The translations under genes were made by a program, and so were the position numbers. The notes beneath the pieces are model-generated. The model saw only the letters and a program-made list of their open reading frames with translations, had not been told where the DNA came from and ran no database searches. Of a DNA stretch of 64,000 bases, positions 1-11,348 are shown piece after piece. This DNA comes from Undaria pinnatifida (taxonomy: Eukaryota > Sar > Phaeophyceae > Laminariales > Alariaceae): NCBI GenBank assembly GCA_012845835.1, contig JABAKD010000030.1, forward strand, positions 3,708,416 to 3,772,415, in the 5' to 3' direction. How positions within the stretch are numbered: the first letter of the stretch is position 1; every line of letters begins with the position of its first letter.

Positions 1-3000
1 CAACCAACTCGTCCCAGTCGCGGTCCAAATCCACGGTGGTGTGGATTTCTGTGTCCTCTAACCAATCCCCCGATCCGGCCCCACCTGCACCGCTGCCTCC
101 GCCACCTGCACCAGCGCTTCCCGCCCCGCCACCCCAGGCTGTCACATCGAGGACTTCCTGGGACTGCAGACGCCGCGCCATGGCTGCATCCCTCCTCTCT
201 CTTCGGCTGCTCGCTTGGCGCTGAAGCCTGGCCGCCATGCGGTTTCTTCCAGAGCTTGCCTGCCGCCGCTTCCCCGCTGCTGCTGACGACGACGCCATAA
301 CCGTCGCAGCACCGTCATCACCATCACTTTCTTCACCGGAGCTGCACGCGGCGGCAGTAACCGGGGCGGCAACATCAGCGGGAGCAGCATCCGAATTATT
401 GAGGCGGCGCCGACGCCTAGTTGGCCCAGCCGTACCGCCTCCCATATCCCCACCTCCACCCAGAACGCTTCCACCAATAGCAGGAGCAGCCCGGGCCGGC
501 GACAACGAGCTGCAGTCACGCGGGGGCGCGTTACGCCGGCCCGGTACTCTCAGAGGCGTGGGGTCGCGGGAGCTAGCAGAAAGAGCTCCATCGGTTTCGA
601 CAACCTCTGGTGCGATCTCCACCCCAGACGAGCCACCACCATCACCACCGTCAACACTCCCACCGCCACCAACACCACCGCCACCACCACCACCACCGCC
701 GCCACCACCAGCACTGGAGCAGCTAACAACGCTGTCGGAGCTAATGTTGCCATCGCTGCCGCAACCGCAACCACTACCGCTTCCGCCGCTACCGCTGCTG
801 CTGCTGCTGCTGCTGCTGTCACTGGGCCTCCCCCTCTTCCTGCCAGCTGTGCGGGTCTCACTGAACAACGAAGGTCGGGCCGTCGCAACCGGGCTGTCGT
901 CTAGAATATCTATAACCTCCATCGGGCGAGCTACGGAGAGGTCTAATACCTCAACAGAATCGGGTTGCTCTGCCGCTGCCGCTGCTGCTGGTAATGCCGA
1001 CAAGGCGGAAGAGCGGGAGGGTCTGGAAGGCAGCAATCCTCTCCCTTCTCTCCGGCTACTCCAGGAAGGTATGCCCGTGCTCATTACCGCTCCACCCCCC
1101 TCTCCGATTTCCTCTTTCACATTCCCCGTTGCGGTATCCTGCTCGTCATCTCTCCGCCTTGAGCGGGAGGACCTGGACGGCAACACCCCTCTCCCCTCTC
1201 TCTGGCTACTCTGGGGAGGTATGCCGATGCTCATGACTTCTCTCTCTCCCTCTCCCTTTCCGCCTCCTTCTTCCGCTTCTCCCATATCAACGTCCCGCTC
1301 GCCCTCTCCCCGCCTTAGCAGTGCCCGCGGTCGGGGATGGTGACGGGAAGGGGGCTGCTGCCTGGGAGGAGAGCGCTCGTGGGGGCTGGGCGCGGTACGC
1401 GTTCGCTTTTTTCGCTTGCTGTTGGGGTCAATACACGATTTACGAGCCGGCCGGCCGGCCGGCCGGCCGGTCGGTCGGTCGGTCGGTTGGAGTGTCGCCG
1501 GTAGCGAGACAAGGACAAGAGATGGTCGAACAGGGCGGTGGTGGGTGGGCGTGTCAGCACAATCGTGGAAAGGAAGAGGGCACTTATTTGCGACCCAAAA
1601 GTTGAGTCACAGCAGCCGCGTTCCGGTCACCCAGCGAAACGTCCTTTTTGCATCCGAATATGATAAACAGAACATTTGAAAGGCAATTTTTGTTTTTTGT
1701 TTTTGATTTTTTGTCGACAACTTGTGCACTCAAACTTGCTGGAGACAAAAAGAGTCACCGGCACAACTTACATAGGTCAAGCCAATAACACATCAGTACG
1801 TTGTACTAATGTACGACGGCATCTGACAGGCAAATAGTATTTGTGCATGATATTCTGGGACTGCTGCTGCTGTGCTGCCGCCTTTTGTAAGACGTTCGTG
1901 CGTGGAAGTGCGGACAACGTTCACGTTGCACCAGCCAGATAAATGCATTCTGCTGTGCCTGCGGTTCGTTCGGGCTGCCGGCCGTATTGTGTTGTTCTTT
2001 CTTCGCTCTGAGCACGAACAACAGCAGCCCTGGACTGGCGCCCGTATGATCCGCACTCCACACTCCACACGGCCATGTGGATTACATTGGCATTGACGCT
2101 GTCGTATGAAACGTCAAACGTATTCGGCCATGTTACTGCTGTAACATTTCGCCGATGCTTTAACTCGTACCTGGTATATAGTTTGGGACCAATGAGGCCT
2201 CTCTGCTGCGATCAGCCGGAGACTCTCACCCAGGGCTACTACTCCCGCGTTGATTCGATGGTAATCAACGCGGCACTTCGTCGCAGAGAGTAGTTACCCC
2301 GGTAAAATAAACACTAAAAAATAAAACTGATGTCGTTGTCGGCGTGTCTCGCGCACAATGATGGGTGGGCGGGATAGTCTGTTTTCCCTAACCGCTTCCT
2401 ACTCTCTCTAGCTGCTGCACGGGAGCCGACGATGCAAGTGGGATCGTCTTGCTTTTTCTGTACAGCTATCAGGCTTTTCTCCCACCCTGGAGACGGCCTT
2501 CTTCCGACCCCGGGTTTTGCTCCCAGATTACTGCTGTAACATTTCGCCGACGCTTTAACTCGTACCAAGTACCAGGTATATAGTTTGGGATCAATTAGGC
2601 TTCTCTGCTGCGGCATGAGATCACACCCATACCTGTTGCCCATTTTCCCTTCTCTCAGGGCGCAGTTTATTTGTCTCTTGTTAGCATCCTTCCTTCGGGT
2701 TTCTTGTCGTTCTTATGATACCCAAAGTTCTTTAGTACATTGACCCCTAGTAGACCCGGCTTCGATAGTCCCGTGCACACGCTGTGTGCAAACGTGCAAA
2801 CTTTGCGGACAGTCGGCAGGACGTCCGCCTCTATGAACGTCGTTGGCGAGAACGTTTCACTCCCGCCACGGCGGCGGATGCCGTTAACGCTACCAGGGGT
2901 ATGTGCCTGTGTGTGCGACGGTTACGGACTGTCACCCCAAGTACCCCATAAAGATGCCCATGGCCGTACGGTCCATCTTATGGTTCGCTGCCCCTCCCAA

Positions 3001-4556
3001 CCGGGAGAGCGCACGGTGTACCGCTTCATGTCTTCCGTGCCCGCCGCCCGCAAATGGATCTGGAGGTTGGTGGCCATCTGAGCCGGCGTTAACGCCGCAT
3101 ATATAATATTCCCGCATTCTGTAACACTCGGGAACAAGTATCCTGACCTCTATGTCAGTGACCCGTGCATGGATTCGGCCTCCTGTCGGCACTCTACCAC
3201 GGCTGCGACCGTGCCGGCAGTCTAGGCTCTTACGTACCACGTTGCAGCAGCAGTGTCGTGACGCCTCTTCGCTAAATGCCGCAATAACGATCCCACTCGA
3301 ATTCCAAGCGGCCTGTCCCCGAAATTGCTATGCTCGACGCCAAGAGTTAGGCTGATGCGCCATTAATACACCCCGTACTCGTTCAAACCTGGTATGTCGT
3401 ATTATTACGTAACGTAAACGAAGTCATGTCCTTCAGCAGGTGCCAATACCAGCCAGGCTGTGGGTGCTCGTCATAGCGGGAAGCTTCACAGAAACGTGCC
3501 ATCACAAGAGAGAAACTATCAACAGCAACAGCAGTCGAACACATTTGACCTGAAATGCGTCGAACTCACGGCTGACGTCCTTGAAAATTAGTTATAAAAA
3601 TTGAACAACACTGCTGCGGCACTGCTGCTGCAGCTGCCTTGCTGTTGCTGTCAAACCTTCCGGGCAGGGGGGGAAGGAAACCATCCAGGAACAGCGCAAA
3701 CAAACGCACAAAAAAATACCACACAATTGCCCGGGATTGGTTGCCTCACTTCGACTGATACTTGGAACGATTCACTGATCTGTGCCCACTGTTGTTTGCA
3801 CTCATCTACATCAAGCACAACCACATCCGTATTGTGATCCCTCATATGTATAGAGACGTGCTCTGTGGTCAAGTCAGTCAGAAAGTCAAGTCACCTGGTA
3901 AGCTGTTCATCCCCACTGGGCGATCCGAAATCACCCGAGGGCGCCGCAAAACGGTCCGAAGCGTGCGACGAGGCTGGACTGTGACGCCGGGGCCGAGCCC
4001 GCGGGGGTGGAGTCTCGGTAAGCGACGTTGAGCCGATCACTGACAATGACGCTGGTGGTGGTGGTGGTGGTGAATCAGCGGTTGCATCGGCACTCACAGC
4101 ATCCGCAGCACTGGGTTCATCATCATCACATGGAGAGGGGCCTGATATCGCTTCGGCGGCAGGAACGGCTGCTGCGCTGCTACTGCACCACGATCCAGCT
4201 CCGCTTCCTCTCGCCAGCAAGTCAGGGCTGACGCTGTCCTCCATGTCAGAGCAAGACGAAGTCGACCCGGCCGAAGGTGGAGCGTTACACGCAGCATCAT
4301 GCTTGGCAGATAACAAGGCAGATGGTCCTACACCTAGTGGTGGGGCAAAATTGTTTCGAAAATCGCCGCTCGCGGAGGCGCCCTTGATCTCGCTTGCCCG
4401 TGAAGATGCTGGTCCTTTCCCCGGAGAACACGGACATGTTGCTTCAACCGTGCTCAGCGAGGGCGCTGCGTGACGGAGATGAACACTTTCGTGCGAACTT
4501 GACGATTCGAGAGCCATCCTGGACGTGTTCGAGGGTCTACTGTGAGACATCCACAT
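1..4556 (-). CDS. Uncharacterised low-complexity Ser/Gly/Arg-rich protein, N-terminal part, runs off left edge
   Basis: I do not recognise the family. Exon 1 runs 4556-3895 (ATG at 4556, alternative at 4550) and is rich in Ser, Pro, Ala and Asp, with a run of six prolines. It ends at donor AG|GTGACT in phase 2. Exon 2 begins at 1418 after acceptor CCCCAACAG, also phase 2, and stays open to base 1 (about 473 codons). Exon 2 holds a basic stretch (SKRKKRTRTAP), an AT-hook-like RKRGRP, a poly-Ser run, long poly-Gly, acidic SSGEESDGDDG, two ARLQ/ARRLQ segments, and near the edge the conserved-looking DWLEDTEIH and DRDWDEL. A 150-bp tandem duplication lies inside (935-1234). The reading frame was chosen because the other frames give only homopolymers. 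The basic/acidic make-up would suit a nuclear protein, which is inference. Intron 1 is about 2.5 kb. Confidence 0.65.
935..1234 (-). repeat. Imperfect 150-bp tandem duplication inside a coding exon
   Basis: Two in-frame copies with a 50-residue period. The first begins with VMSIGIPPQSS and the second with VMSTGIPSWSS. Each is followed by EGRG(V/L)LPSR(S/P)SRS. The length is a multiple of three, so the frame is kept. Confidence 0.7.
1444..1492. repeat. (CCGG)n/(TCGG)n microsatellite in intron
   Basis: Uninterrupted CCGG units pass into TCGG units. The tract lies 25 bp upstream (in transcript sense) of the acceptor of exon 2 of the left-edge gene. Confidence 0.8.
2128..2622. repeat. Pair of about 92-bp direct repeats in intron
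   Basis: Copies at about 2128-2220 and 2526-2622 share TGCTGTAACATTTCGCCGA, the following TTTAACTCGTACC and AGGCCTCTCTGCTGCG-like text. They flank about 300 bp without coding signal. Element type is unknown. Confidence 0.6.
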
Positions 4557-4831
4557 CACCGACCTGGTGACGGACGGGGGTTAGACGCAAATTTCGAGAA
4601 GGGAGCTAGAGTTGGAAGTAGGCGTGTTCTAGAAGGGGACAGGGGATATATCAGCGATCGATTTTCGTTTCTCTGTTTGTTGTTTCTGTTTGCCGTTTGT
4701 TTGCCGGTTGCCAGCATGCCGTTGGATCCGTCGTCTGTCTCCGTGCAGGAGTGCTCTTTCGTCTTCTACTGCAGAACATTAGTACCCGTAAGTACTGCAG
4801 TTGTTGTGCTTTGTATTTTGTATTTTAGTTC

Positions 4832-5340
4832 CTACGAGTTCCCGCGAACGCCCGCGAGCGCCCGCGAGTGCCCGCGAACGCCGCGAGCGCCGGCGAGTGC
4901 CCGCGAGTGCCCACGCGAGGTCCCGCGATTACCGTCGAGAAACCACGTGAGTTCCCGCGAGTGACCGCGAGTGCTCACGCGATTTTTTTGTCCCTCTGCG
5001 ACTTCCTACGAGTTCCCATGTGTTCCTACAAGTATTCGCTTTGTCCCCACGATAACTCTATCTACCCCTGACTCTAACCTAACCCTAAGCCCGCGGGATT
5101 CCGTGTGGACAATACATGGCATCCGACGGGATCTCATCGGTGTCTTCCCAGAGTAATTTACACATACATGAAGACCCATGGGATCCTGCGAAACGTCGCG
5201 AGACTCCGCGGCACCCCGCAGCATCTCGAGGCGCCCCGCGATATCCCACCTGGGATGTCGTGGTATGGGCGGTGGGCTCTGCCGCGGGATCTCGCGGGAT
5301 GCCATGGGATGTCGTAGGAGGTGGTGGGTTTCCACACTAA
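4832..5340. repeat. CpG-rich minisatellites (CCCGCGAGTG-type, then GGGATGTCGTGG-type)
   Basis: From 4832 to 4980 a roughly 10-bp unit CCCGCGA(A/G)(C/T)G is repeated with variants. From about 5090 to 5320 a looser repeat built on CGCGGGATCTCG/GGGATGTCGT follows. I see no coding frame here. The spacer 4557-7480 holds these, a MITE and a SINE, and otherwise nothing I can support. Confidence 0.6.
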
Positions 5341-5757
5341 AAGTTGCCGCGTCAGCTTCAACGGTTTTCTTGAGACACGTGGGGCACCGACAGCCGTTCT
5401 TTCGCCGGCATGTCGTAGTGCTGCTGTGCGGATGGGACGTGGCGGCACCGCGAGGCCGCCTGAGGCCGAGTGGAGCTCGGGAGTCGCCGCTTTTTTGGGG
5501 GGGGTGTTTTAACCAAGATATTTTTCAAAGATCCAAAACGTCACGACCACCTTCACGACCACCCTTAGCGTATTAATTAATAAGGATATCGGGCTGGAAT
5601 GAAACATGGTGACTTCTGCTTATTATTTTCATTGCGAAGGGGGAGGTGGTGTTGAGAGTACAATGCGCACACGACCACCCAAATTATTGTCTGGTGCCAT
5701 TTACCATGTATTTTTATCGTGATAATCGATGTCGTGCAGATGCAGAGTGATGCTATC

Positions 5758-6034
5758 TTTGGCCAAGGCTACGGCGGCGGTATTGGTGTCAATTTTGGGA
5801 GATTTGTTTCCAGTGACTCGGAGTGGCCCTCCTGTTCCTTTGCGATACGAATCTTTTCGTGATGTTTTAATTTTGCGGTATGAATCCGCAATGGAAATAG
5901 TAAGCTACGATGCGCCAAAAAAATCGCCTGAAGCATTTTTGTCGGTGAAGTACTCACTCTCTCGTGCGAGGGGCTCAAACCCTCAGCTGTAGTGAAAATG
6001 GGGGGTACCCCCCCCCTATCGTAGCCTTGGTCCT
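5758..6034 (+). mobile_element. MITE-like element, family 2
   Basis: The left end carries GGCCAAGGCTACGG and the right end CTATCGTAGCCTTGGTCC, an approximate terminal inverted repeat. The interior contains GAATCCGCAATGGAA and the palindrome-like CTCGTGCGAG, which recur at 7101-7405, 35930-36095, 40840-41020 and 48873-49592. No ORF. Confidence 0.5.
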
Positions 6035-6269
6035 TTGGCGCATTTTCTGAGGTAGTATAAGGGTAGTACGACTATTTTTTTATGAAAGTTGTGTGCTTGT
6101 CTCAATTTTACAAATAAACGTACTACTATTAAATTGGCATCGTCAGTGCACGTTTTTCGTGTGTGAAAAAATGTGTGTAAATAAGCACCAAGTAGTAGTT
6201 ATAGCGTAGAGCCGTCCACTACGAAGCGCGACAAAAACGCTTCCGGGTCTCACCAGGACGAGCAGAGAT

Positions 6270-6560
6270 AGCGTCCCCGATGGTCTAGACTAGTGTCTTA
6301 ACCTCGTAACTACTACGTACCATGGTAAGCTCGATGTCGCTGGTTTGAACCCCCCCGAATGCATACTCGTACTCGGATATACTCGTAGGGATTTTGTCTT
6401 GTGCAAAAATTGACTCGCGGAAAGCGCGAGGGCGTGAGTTAACAAAAAAAAAAAAGATGAAATTGACGAGCGTTAAGAATGCTGGACCATCTGCGCGATA
6501 GATGAAGGCACATGTCGGGGGGGGGGAGGGACAACACTTTTGACCACGGACGCAATCCGA
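6270..6560 (+). mobile_element. tRNA-derived SINE, copy 1
   Basis: The head looks like a Pol III promoter: A-box-like TGGTCTAGACTAG at about 6279 and B-box-like GGTTTGAACCC at about 6341. The body contains GCATACTCGTA, then TTGTGCAAAAATTGACTCGC and GCGTGAGTTA, shared with copies at 44340-44645 (minus), 61440-61710 and 62980-63250. A poly-A tract lies inside. No ORF is expected. Confidence 0.65.
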
Positions 6561-7100
6561 TCGCAGTCTGCGAGTGAGGGCAGGGGGTGCTGCACTCGAT
6601 GCGCGACAAAAATGAACGGCAAGGGTCAGAGTAGATTTGGGGAGGTCTCACTCAGCCATGGTTCCAGAATTTCGCGATAACGTCACCATCAGGACTCAGG
6701 ACAGGCCAAGAGCATCGATGGAAACAAATAGTTCCATATCCGTACTCGTGTGCCTTTCAGAAAATGTCACAGCAGTAAGAGCACAGAGTACCTGAGCAAG
6801 TTTGTGTGTGAGCATAAAGCTATCGTACACAAAAACTGTATAACTGGTACTCGGTGCTTTCTGCATGTATGAACGCTAAAGACGAACAAAATTTGAATTA
6901 ATCACATATTGCAGGCGTGTCGCAGCACTGATGATTGGCGATCTAGCGCAGCACACCAACTGACAGTTCCCATCAACCGTTTCAGCTTGCACACCACGCC
7001 ACCCCCCCACCCCTCGCCTCGAAAACAAAATAAATAAATGGTGAATCACCTTGCACGACTGCCGCTATGTGTGGCAGCAAAACCAAAATTTTTGTACTCT

Positions 7101-7405
7101 GAGGACCAAGGCTACGGTATTACTAGAGGGGATGTTATGATGGTGCTAGGGTGATGTTATGATATACCCCCTGTTTCACTACCGGGCTTGAGGCACTGTT
7201 AGTGTCTCTCTACCTCATGGACAAGAACACTTCAGGCGATTGTTTCAGTGCAGCGTAGGTTACCATTCCATTGCGGGTTCATATCGCAAAAATAAAGCAC
7301 CACGGACGATGCTTAAGGCCGCAAAGGAACAGGGAGGTCACTCGAGCGAGTGACCCCGAGCCGCTGCAAGACAAAGCCCAAACGTGACCCCCCTACCGTA
7401 GCATG
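7101..7405 (-). mobile_element. MITE-like element, family 2, inverted copy
   Basis: Begins with GGACCAAGGCTACGGTA and ends near CCCCTACCGTAGC. On the minus strand it shows the family's AACCCGCAATGGAA and CACTCGCTCGAGTGAC interior. It lies just 3' of the RPA43 stop codon. Confidence 0.5.
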
Positions 7406-7420
7406 GGTGCTTACTCGTAC

Positions 7421-7511
7421 GTCCAGAATGTTACAAGCCACCGTTAGCGCCCTTGGCCCTCAACTACCACGTCCAGAATGCTACAAGTCGCCGTTAGCCC
7501 TCTTGGCCCTA
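7421..7511 (-). repeat. Tandem copy of the RPA43 stop-codon region
   Basis: Two copies about 51 bp apart share GTCCAGAATG and the neighbouring GTTAGC text. Read on the minus strand, the true copy ends RAKRANGDL-stop and the extra copy downstream would read RAKGANGGL-stop. Confidence 0.8.
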
Positions 7512-10500
7512 GCGGCCTTTCTCGCTTTTTTCTTTGCAGACTTGGCGGCTGCAGCCTCCTCCTCCGGCGTTACTGCTGGACGCTTGTTGGGCAAGCCCTC
7601 CTTCTCCATCGCGAGGCCGTCGAGAGAGCCCTCGATCGATATCAAACCCCCAGCCTCGTGCATCCTGCGAGAAAACAGTCACAAAGTTACACACGTCGGA
7701 CCGGTCAGATCCCCGTTTATGATATACAGTACAGCACAGGACACGTAAGAAGAAACAGAGATGATGATCCAGGCCGGGTTTCTTATTTGGGAGAGGGTGC
7801 GTTCTACACACTACCTTCAGCTAACAGCTCGCGGATTTCTTACATTCCCGTAAATATCATCCTGCCTTTCTTTTCACCATGTTTCTTATTACGTGTCCTG
7901 CACCGCACGCTATTCAGGGAAGATAGACCCCCGGTCAATATTATCCGAGTGACCTATAGATCATGTTGCCGGGTGGGAGCCGTACGATCTACATGGTCTA
8001 GCACATACTTGGGAGTTAGATATGTACTGCACAGATCCTGCACAACATATCATAACGGCCTATGTAGGATATATACCTAGATGATCTAGATTGTGGTAGG
8101 TCCGATGTGTGTACAGTTCGGCAGGTTTTTGGGTCGCAACGAAGCGGGTCCCAGGGTCACGGGAAATAAACCGGCAAAAGTTGCGTGAGGCAAGGGCGGC
8201 CCGACGTAGAACGTAAGTATATTTGGCAACAAGCGTCGACTTGTGTTAGGCATACCTTGATTGGCTGCTTGTTGTCAGGTCTCACGCAAACAAAGAGTTA
8301 GGGGTATGAGTATGCCGTATTTCTTGCTATATTCGTCAAAATACAAACTACCGGGAGGAAAAATATAATGATGTCTAGCTCTGTTCAACCCATGCCCCAC
8401 GCGGGCGCCGCGTACGGTAGCCTCTTACCAGTGCAATTTTACGGCTGCAAAAAAAAAGTTGTCGATTTGCGGATCCTGCTGCCGTGTAGGGAACGCTCTT
8501 TCCTTTCTACCTCGGACGAAAAGATATCGCGGGGAACGTGTTGAGCGAGAAGCTTCAGGAGCGGAATATGTGTTGCGTGAGAAAGAGGATGCAAGGACAT
8601 TTAAACTGTCTCAAAACGACGCCAAGGGTAACTGAGTAAGTACGAAGTTACAACTGTGACGCAGTCTGCATAGTTGAGTATCAAACACTCAATCGGTCAC
8701 ACTCACAGCGGACGTATGTATCCGAAATAAATATATAAAACGCCTTAGCACATTTTTACTTTCCCCTGTTTTGTAGCACACAGCCGACAGGACCAACTAT
8801 CGTACCGACATAAAATCTCATAAAAACACCGTGTTTCGAAAAGCAACTGATCGAACCTTAACTTTTGATGACCCAATGTGGGAAACACAGGTTGTACAGC
8901 AGACACCCACGTCAAGCTCTGACTTACCCATCACGTCCAAAAGACGAGCAAAACGCTAATGGACGCGTTTCTCGCTCGCTCGTCAAGCCTGCCCATCACC
9001 TTACGTTACATAAAAATATTCGGGGCTTTCTGGAACGACCCCAATCCCCGCTCATTCATCGAGCCTGCTTAGCCTTGTTACGCCAGGTGGGACTATTCAC
9101 GGGTCCCTCATGTAATAGAGTGTGGTTGGGGCCACCATCATAGCTGACGCGCTGCGTGCGTGCCTCACCTGGCCACCACAAACTGCGCGTCGCCTCCCAC
9201 TGCACGAGTATTTATTGACGACCCCATACTTGGGGTACATATTTTGGTTGACTATATATCATACTCTACGTAAATGATTTTGCTGGCAACGTTCTCCTTG
9301 TAAGCTGCGACTAGCCTAACAGGGTATCATATCACGTTATTGACCCTCCTTCCTCACCTAGTCACGACAAACTGCGTGTCGCCTCCGACGGCAATGACTC
9401 TGCCTCCGGCACCCCTCCACTCGCCAGAGTCTATGTCAAACCTGAAACCTTTGCCCATGGCCTCCGAGGCCACGGACGCGTTAAACAGTCCACACACGAG
9501 CATTCCCACGTGAGTTGTCGTGACCTGGGTAAAGGATATACGTACGTGTATAGCGCGAGGGGGAGCGGAGAAAGGGGCCGAAAATACGTCAGTCTTATTC
9601 CTGCGATATGCTCCCACTCCAGAGTGAATGATTGGAGCCTGTCCTGTGATCACGGCTACATTGTGGCGATGAGGTAATGTGGGAACAACAACAACAAAAA
9701 CAACAACAACAACAACTGCGGTTGCTCGAGAGCATACATGCAGCTAACGAGCCCCCACTCGACCACAGTGAGCATGCTCAACCACGGAGCGTTTTTATCT
9801 TTGCCGACTGCAGACGTAGCGCGACGTCTCGAGACAGCTTGTATCAACGCTACATTAGTTTGCAAGCAACCCAGATGATGGAGCGCGAAGACGGGGGGTT
9901 GAAACCTGCGGTTCGTATACATGCACCGGTATACGGCATTCGAGACTTATGAACAGCTGACAGCTACTGAACGTACTATTGTGCGGTCTTGCCGAATCCG
10001 CGTCGTCAGGCGTAAACCATCATCGCACAACGTTGTGCAAAGGGTAGGGTTGTTCGAGGGCCTGAGCTCATGTATGACCGACTACCCTGTGTCAGGTACA
10101 CCTTAGGGCGCTTGCTGGGCCAATACGCAAACGTGAGAGGGAGTGATGCGAGTGATGCTTTATCAAAGGCGGCATCGCCAGCAGGCCTTATGTTATAAGG
10201 GAGCTCTGGGCCACCAAACGGTAACTGCAATCGACACGGACGTTTGATGTACTGAATGCCTCAGATTATGGGTGGAAATAAAATAACCGTTCAACGTGAA
10301 GAACACACACCACCACTTGCCTTATTTACTCGCCCCTCCAGCACGTGGCCGGGCCGCGGGCAGAACACCTGCGCTTTGGCCTTGACGTCGAAGTGGATGT
10401 GCGGCATCTCGTCGGAGATGCGGCCCTCCCTAGCGCCGTCGGGAAACGATAGATCTGAGACGGCGAGCAAGACGCCCCCAACAGACTCGTTGTAGCGCAT

Positions 10501-11136
10501 CAAGAACTGGTAAATGTTGCGCCGGATGCCGGCGTAAATGTCCGCAATGTCGCTCGGCAGAAGGCTCACGCATATCTTCATCTGCGGGGTGAGGTGTGTC
10601 AGATGAACGACGGCAGTCGGCGGTGGGTGGACCGCGTACGAGGGCATGCATGTACACCCATCATAGATGCAAACGGATAAGTCTGCTGTTGAGTACCTGG
10701 TACAACAGGATTCAGTTACGTTGGTGGGTAGGTAACGTCTCTCCAGTATCAAGACTGGAATACGTATCATGACTGATCTTGTGTATGCTGTTGCAAGGCT
10801 GTAAGCGTTGACCTTGGTTTGGGCACATAGGGAGCTCTCACAAGCGTGATACCCCACCTCATCAAGGTAGGCGAACATCCATTTCACATCTGCCCCCAAC
10901 GGTTGCTACGCAGCACAGCACGCAGCACAGCACGCAGCACGCAGTAGCTGAACAGGCAAACACAAGGACCAGACGACCACGAAAACTAACCTATCGTGAT
11001 CATAAATCGACAGCTTTCGAAATTCCACGTGAACTGGAACAACATAGACGAGCAGTTTATCGGTTCCAAGGAATGTGGGTATGGCTTCATGCATAGGGGT
11101 GCTCACATCGACTTCTTCGAACGGAGAGGCCGCCAT
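7481..11136 (-). CDS. RPA43: DNA-directed RNA polymerase I subunit RPA43 (RPB7-like stalk subunit)
   Basis: Four exons: 11136-11107, 10581-10321, 9524-9358, 7664-7481 (213 residues). All phases agree (0, 0, 2). Residues 11-97 form the RPB7-like N-terminal domain, with VSLLPSDIADIYAGIRR, RYNESVGGVLLA, PHIHFDV and VFCPRPGHVLEGRVNK. The next exon gives the OB/S1 part: VTTTHVGMLVCGLFNASV and GFRFDIDSGEW. The last exon is a Lys/Ala-rich tail, which is common in this family. In Pol I, RPA43 forms the stalk and contacts initiation factor RRN3 (family knowledge). Intron 2 uses a GC donor (AAG|GCAAGT) with a normal AG acceptor. The short first exon (MAASPFEEVD) is inferred from donor GTGAGC and the good join to MKICVS. 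The other three exons are firm. The start lies 212 bp from a PINX1-like gene on the other strand. Confidence 0.88.
7920..8098 (+). repeat. Dispersed repeat copy (partner at 54060-54285)
   Basis: Shares GCCGTACGATCT, CAGATCCTGCACA and a GATCTAGAT-rich end with the copy near 54.1 kb. It lies in the last RPA43 intron. The element is unidentified. Confidence 0.5.
9161..9200 (-). repeat. Echo of the end of RPA43 exon 3 within the next intron
   Basis: On the minus strand GGAGGCGACGCGCAGTTTGT followed by a CCAG|GTGAGG-like donor repeats the end of exon 3 (GGAGGCGACACGCAGTTTGT, then TAG|GTGAGG) about 190 bp downstream. A CAG precedes it, but a 31-nt exon from that CAG would break the frame. Confidence 0.75.
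9682..9717 (+). repeat. (CAA)n microsatellite in intron
   Basis: AACAACAACAAAAACAACAA-type tract within RPA43 intron 2. The rest of that intron (9525-10320) shows no other feature. Confidence 0.7.
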
Positions 11137-11348
11137 CGCTAGAGAGGTAGAGAGCCACAACTCCCACACGACACCGCCGCTGGTCGTTGGATGCGGATTT
11201 CGCTGCATGGAGTTCCATATTTCATTCAAGTTTTCTTGTAGAGGGAAACGGGGTTCTTGCTATGAGGCGTCGTCTCACCTCCTCTGCCCCTAGACACCAC
11301 CACCGCTGCTGCTGTGTCAATTGTAGGCCAGGGTTACCATTCACGTTT
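11137..11348. promoter_or_regulatory. Divergent promoter region between RPA43 and PINX1-like gene
   Basis: Only 212 bp separate the two inferred start codons, which face away from each other. I see no TATA box at a convincing distance for either gene. A shared core promoter is inferred from geometry only. Confidence 0.55.

Noticed and set aside
237-1343. Plus-strand ORF of 368 codons with poly-Pro and poly-Leu
   Set aside because: It is the shadow of the minus-strand frame, which gives a more varied protein with acidic and basic segments and a phase-matched upstream exon.
5080-5095. CTAACCCTAA as telomere repeat
   Set aside because: Only about two units, with no array.
10291-10899. Single 202-residue minus-strand protein
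   Set aside because: Only the part from 10581 to 10321 matches RPA43. The rest reads through intron 1 on one side and past the GC donor on the other.
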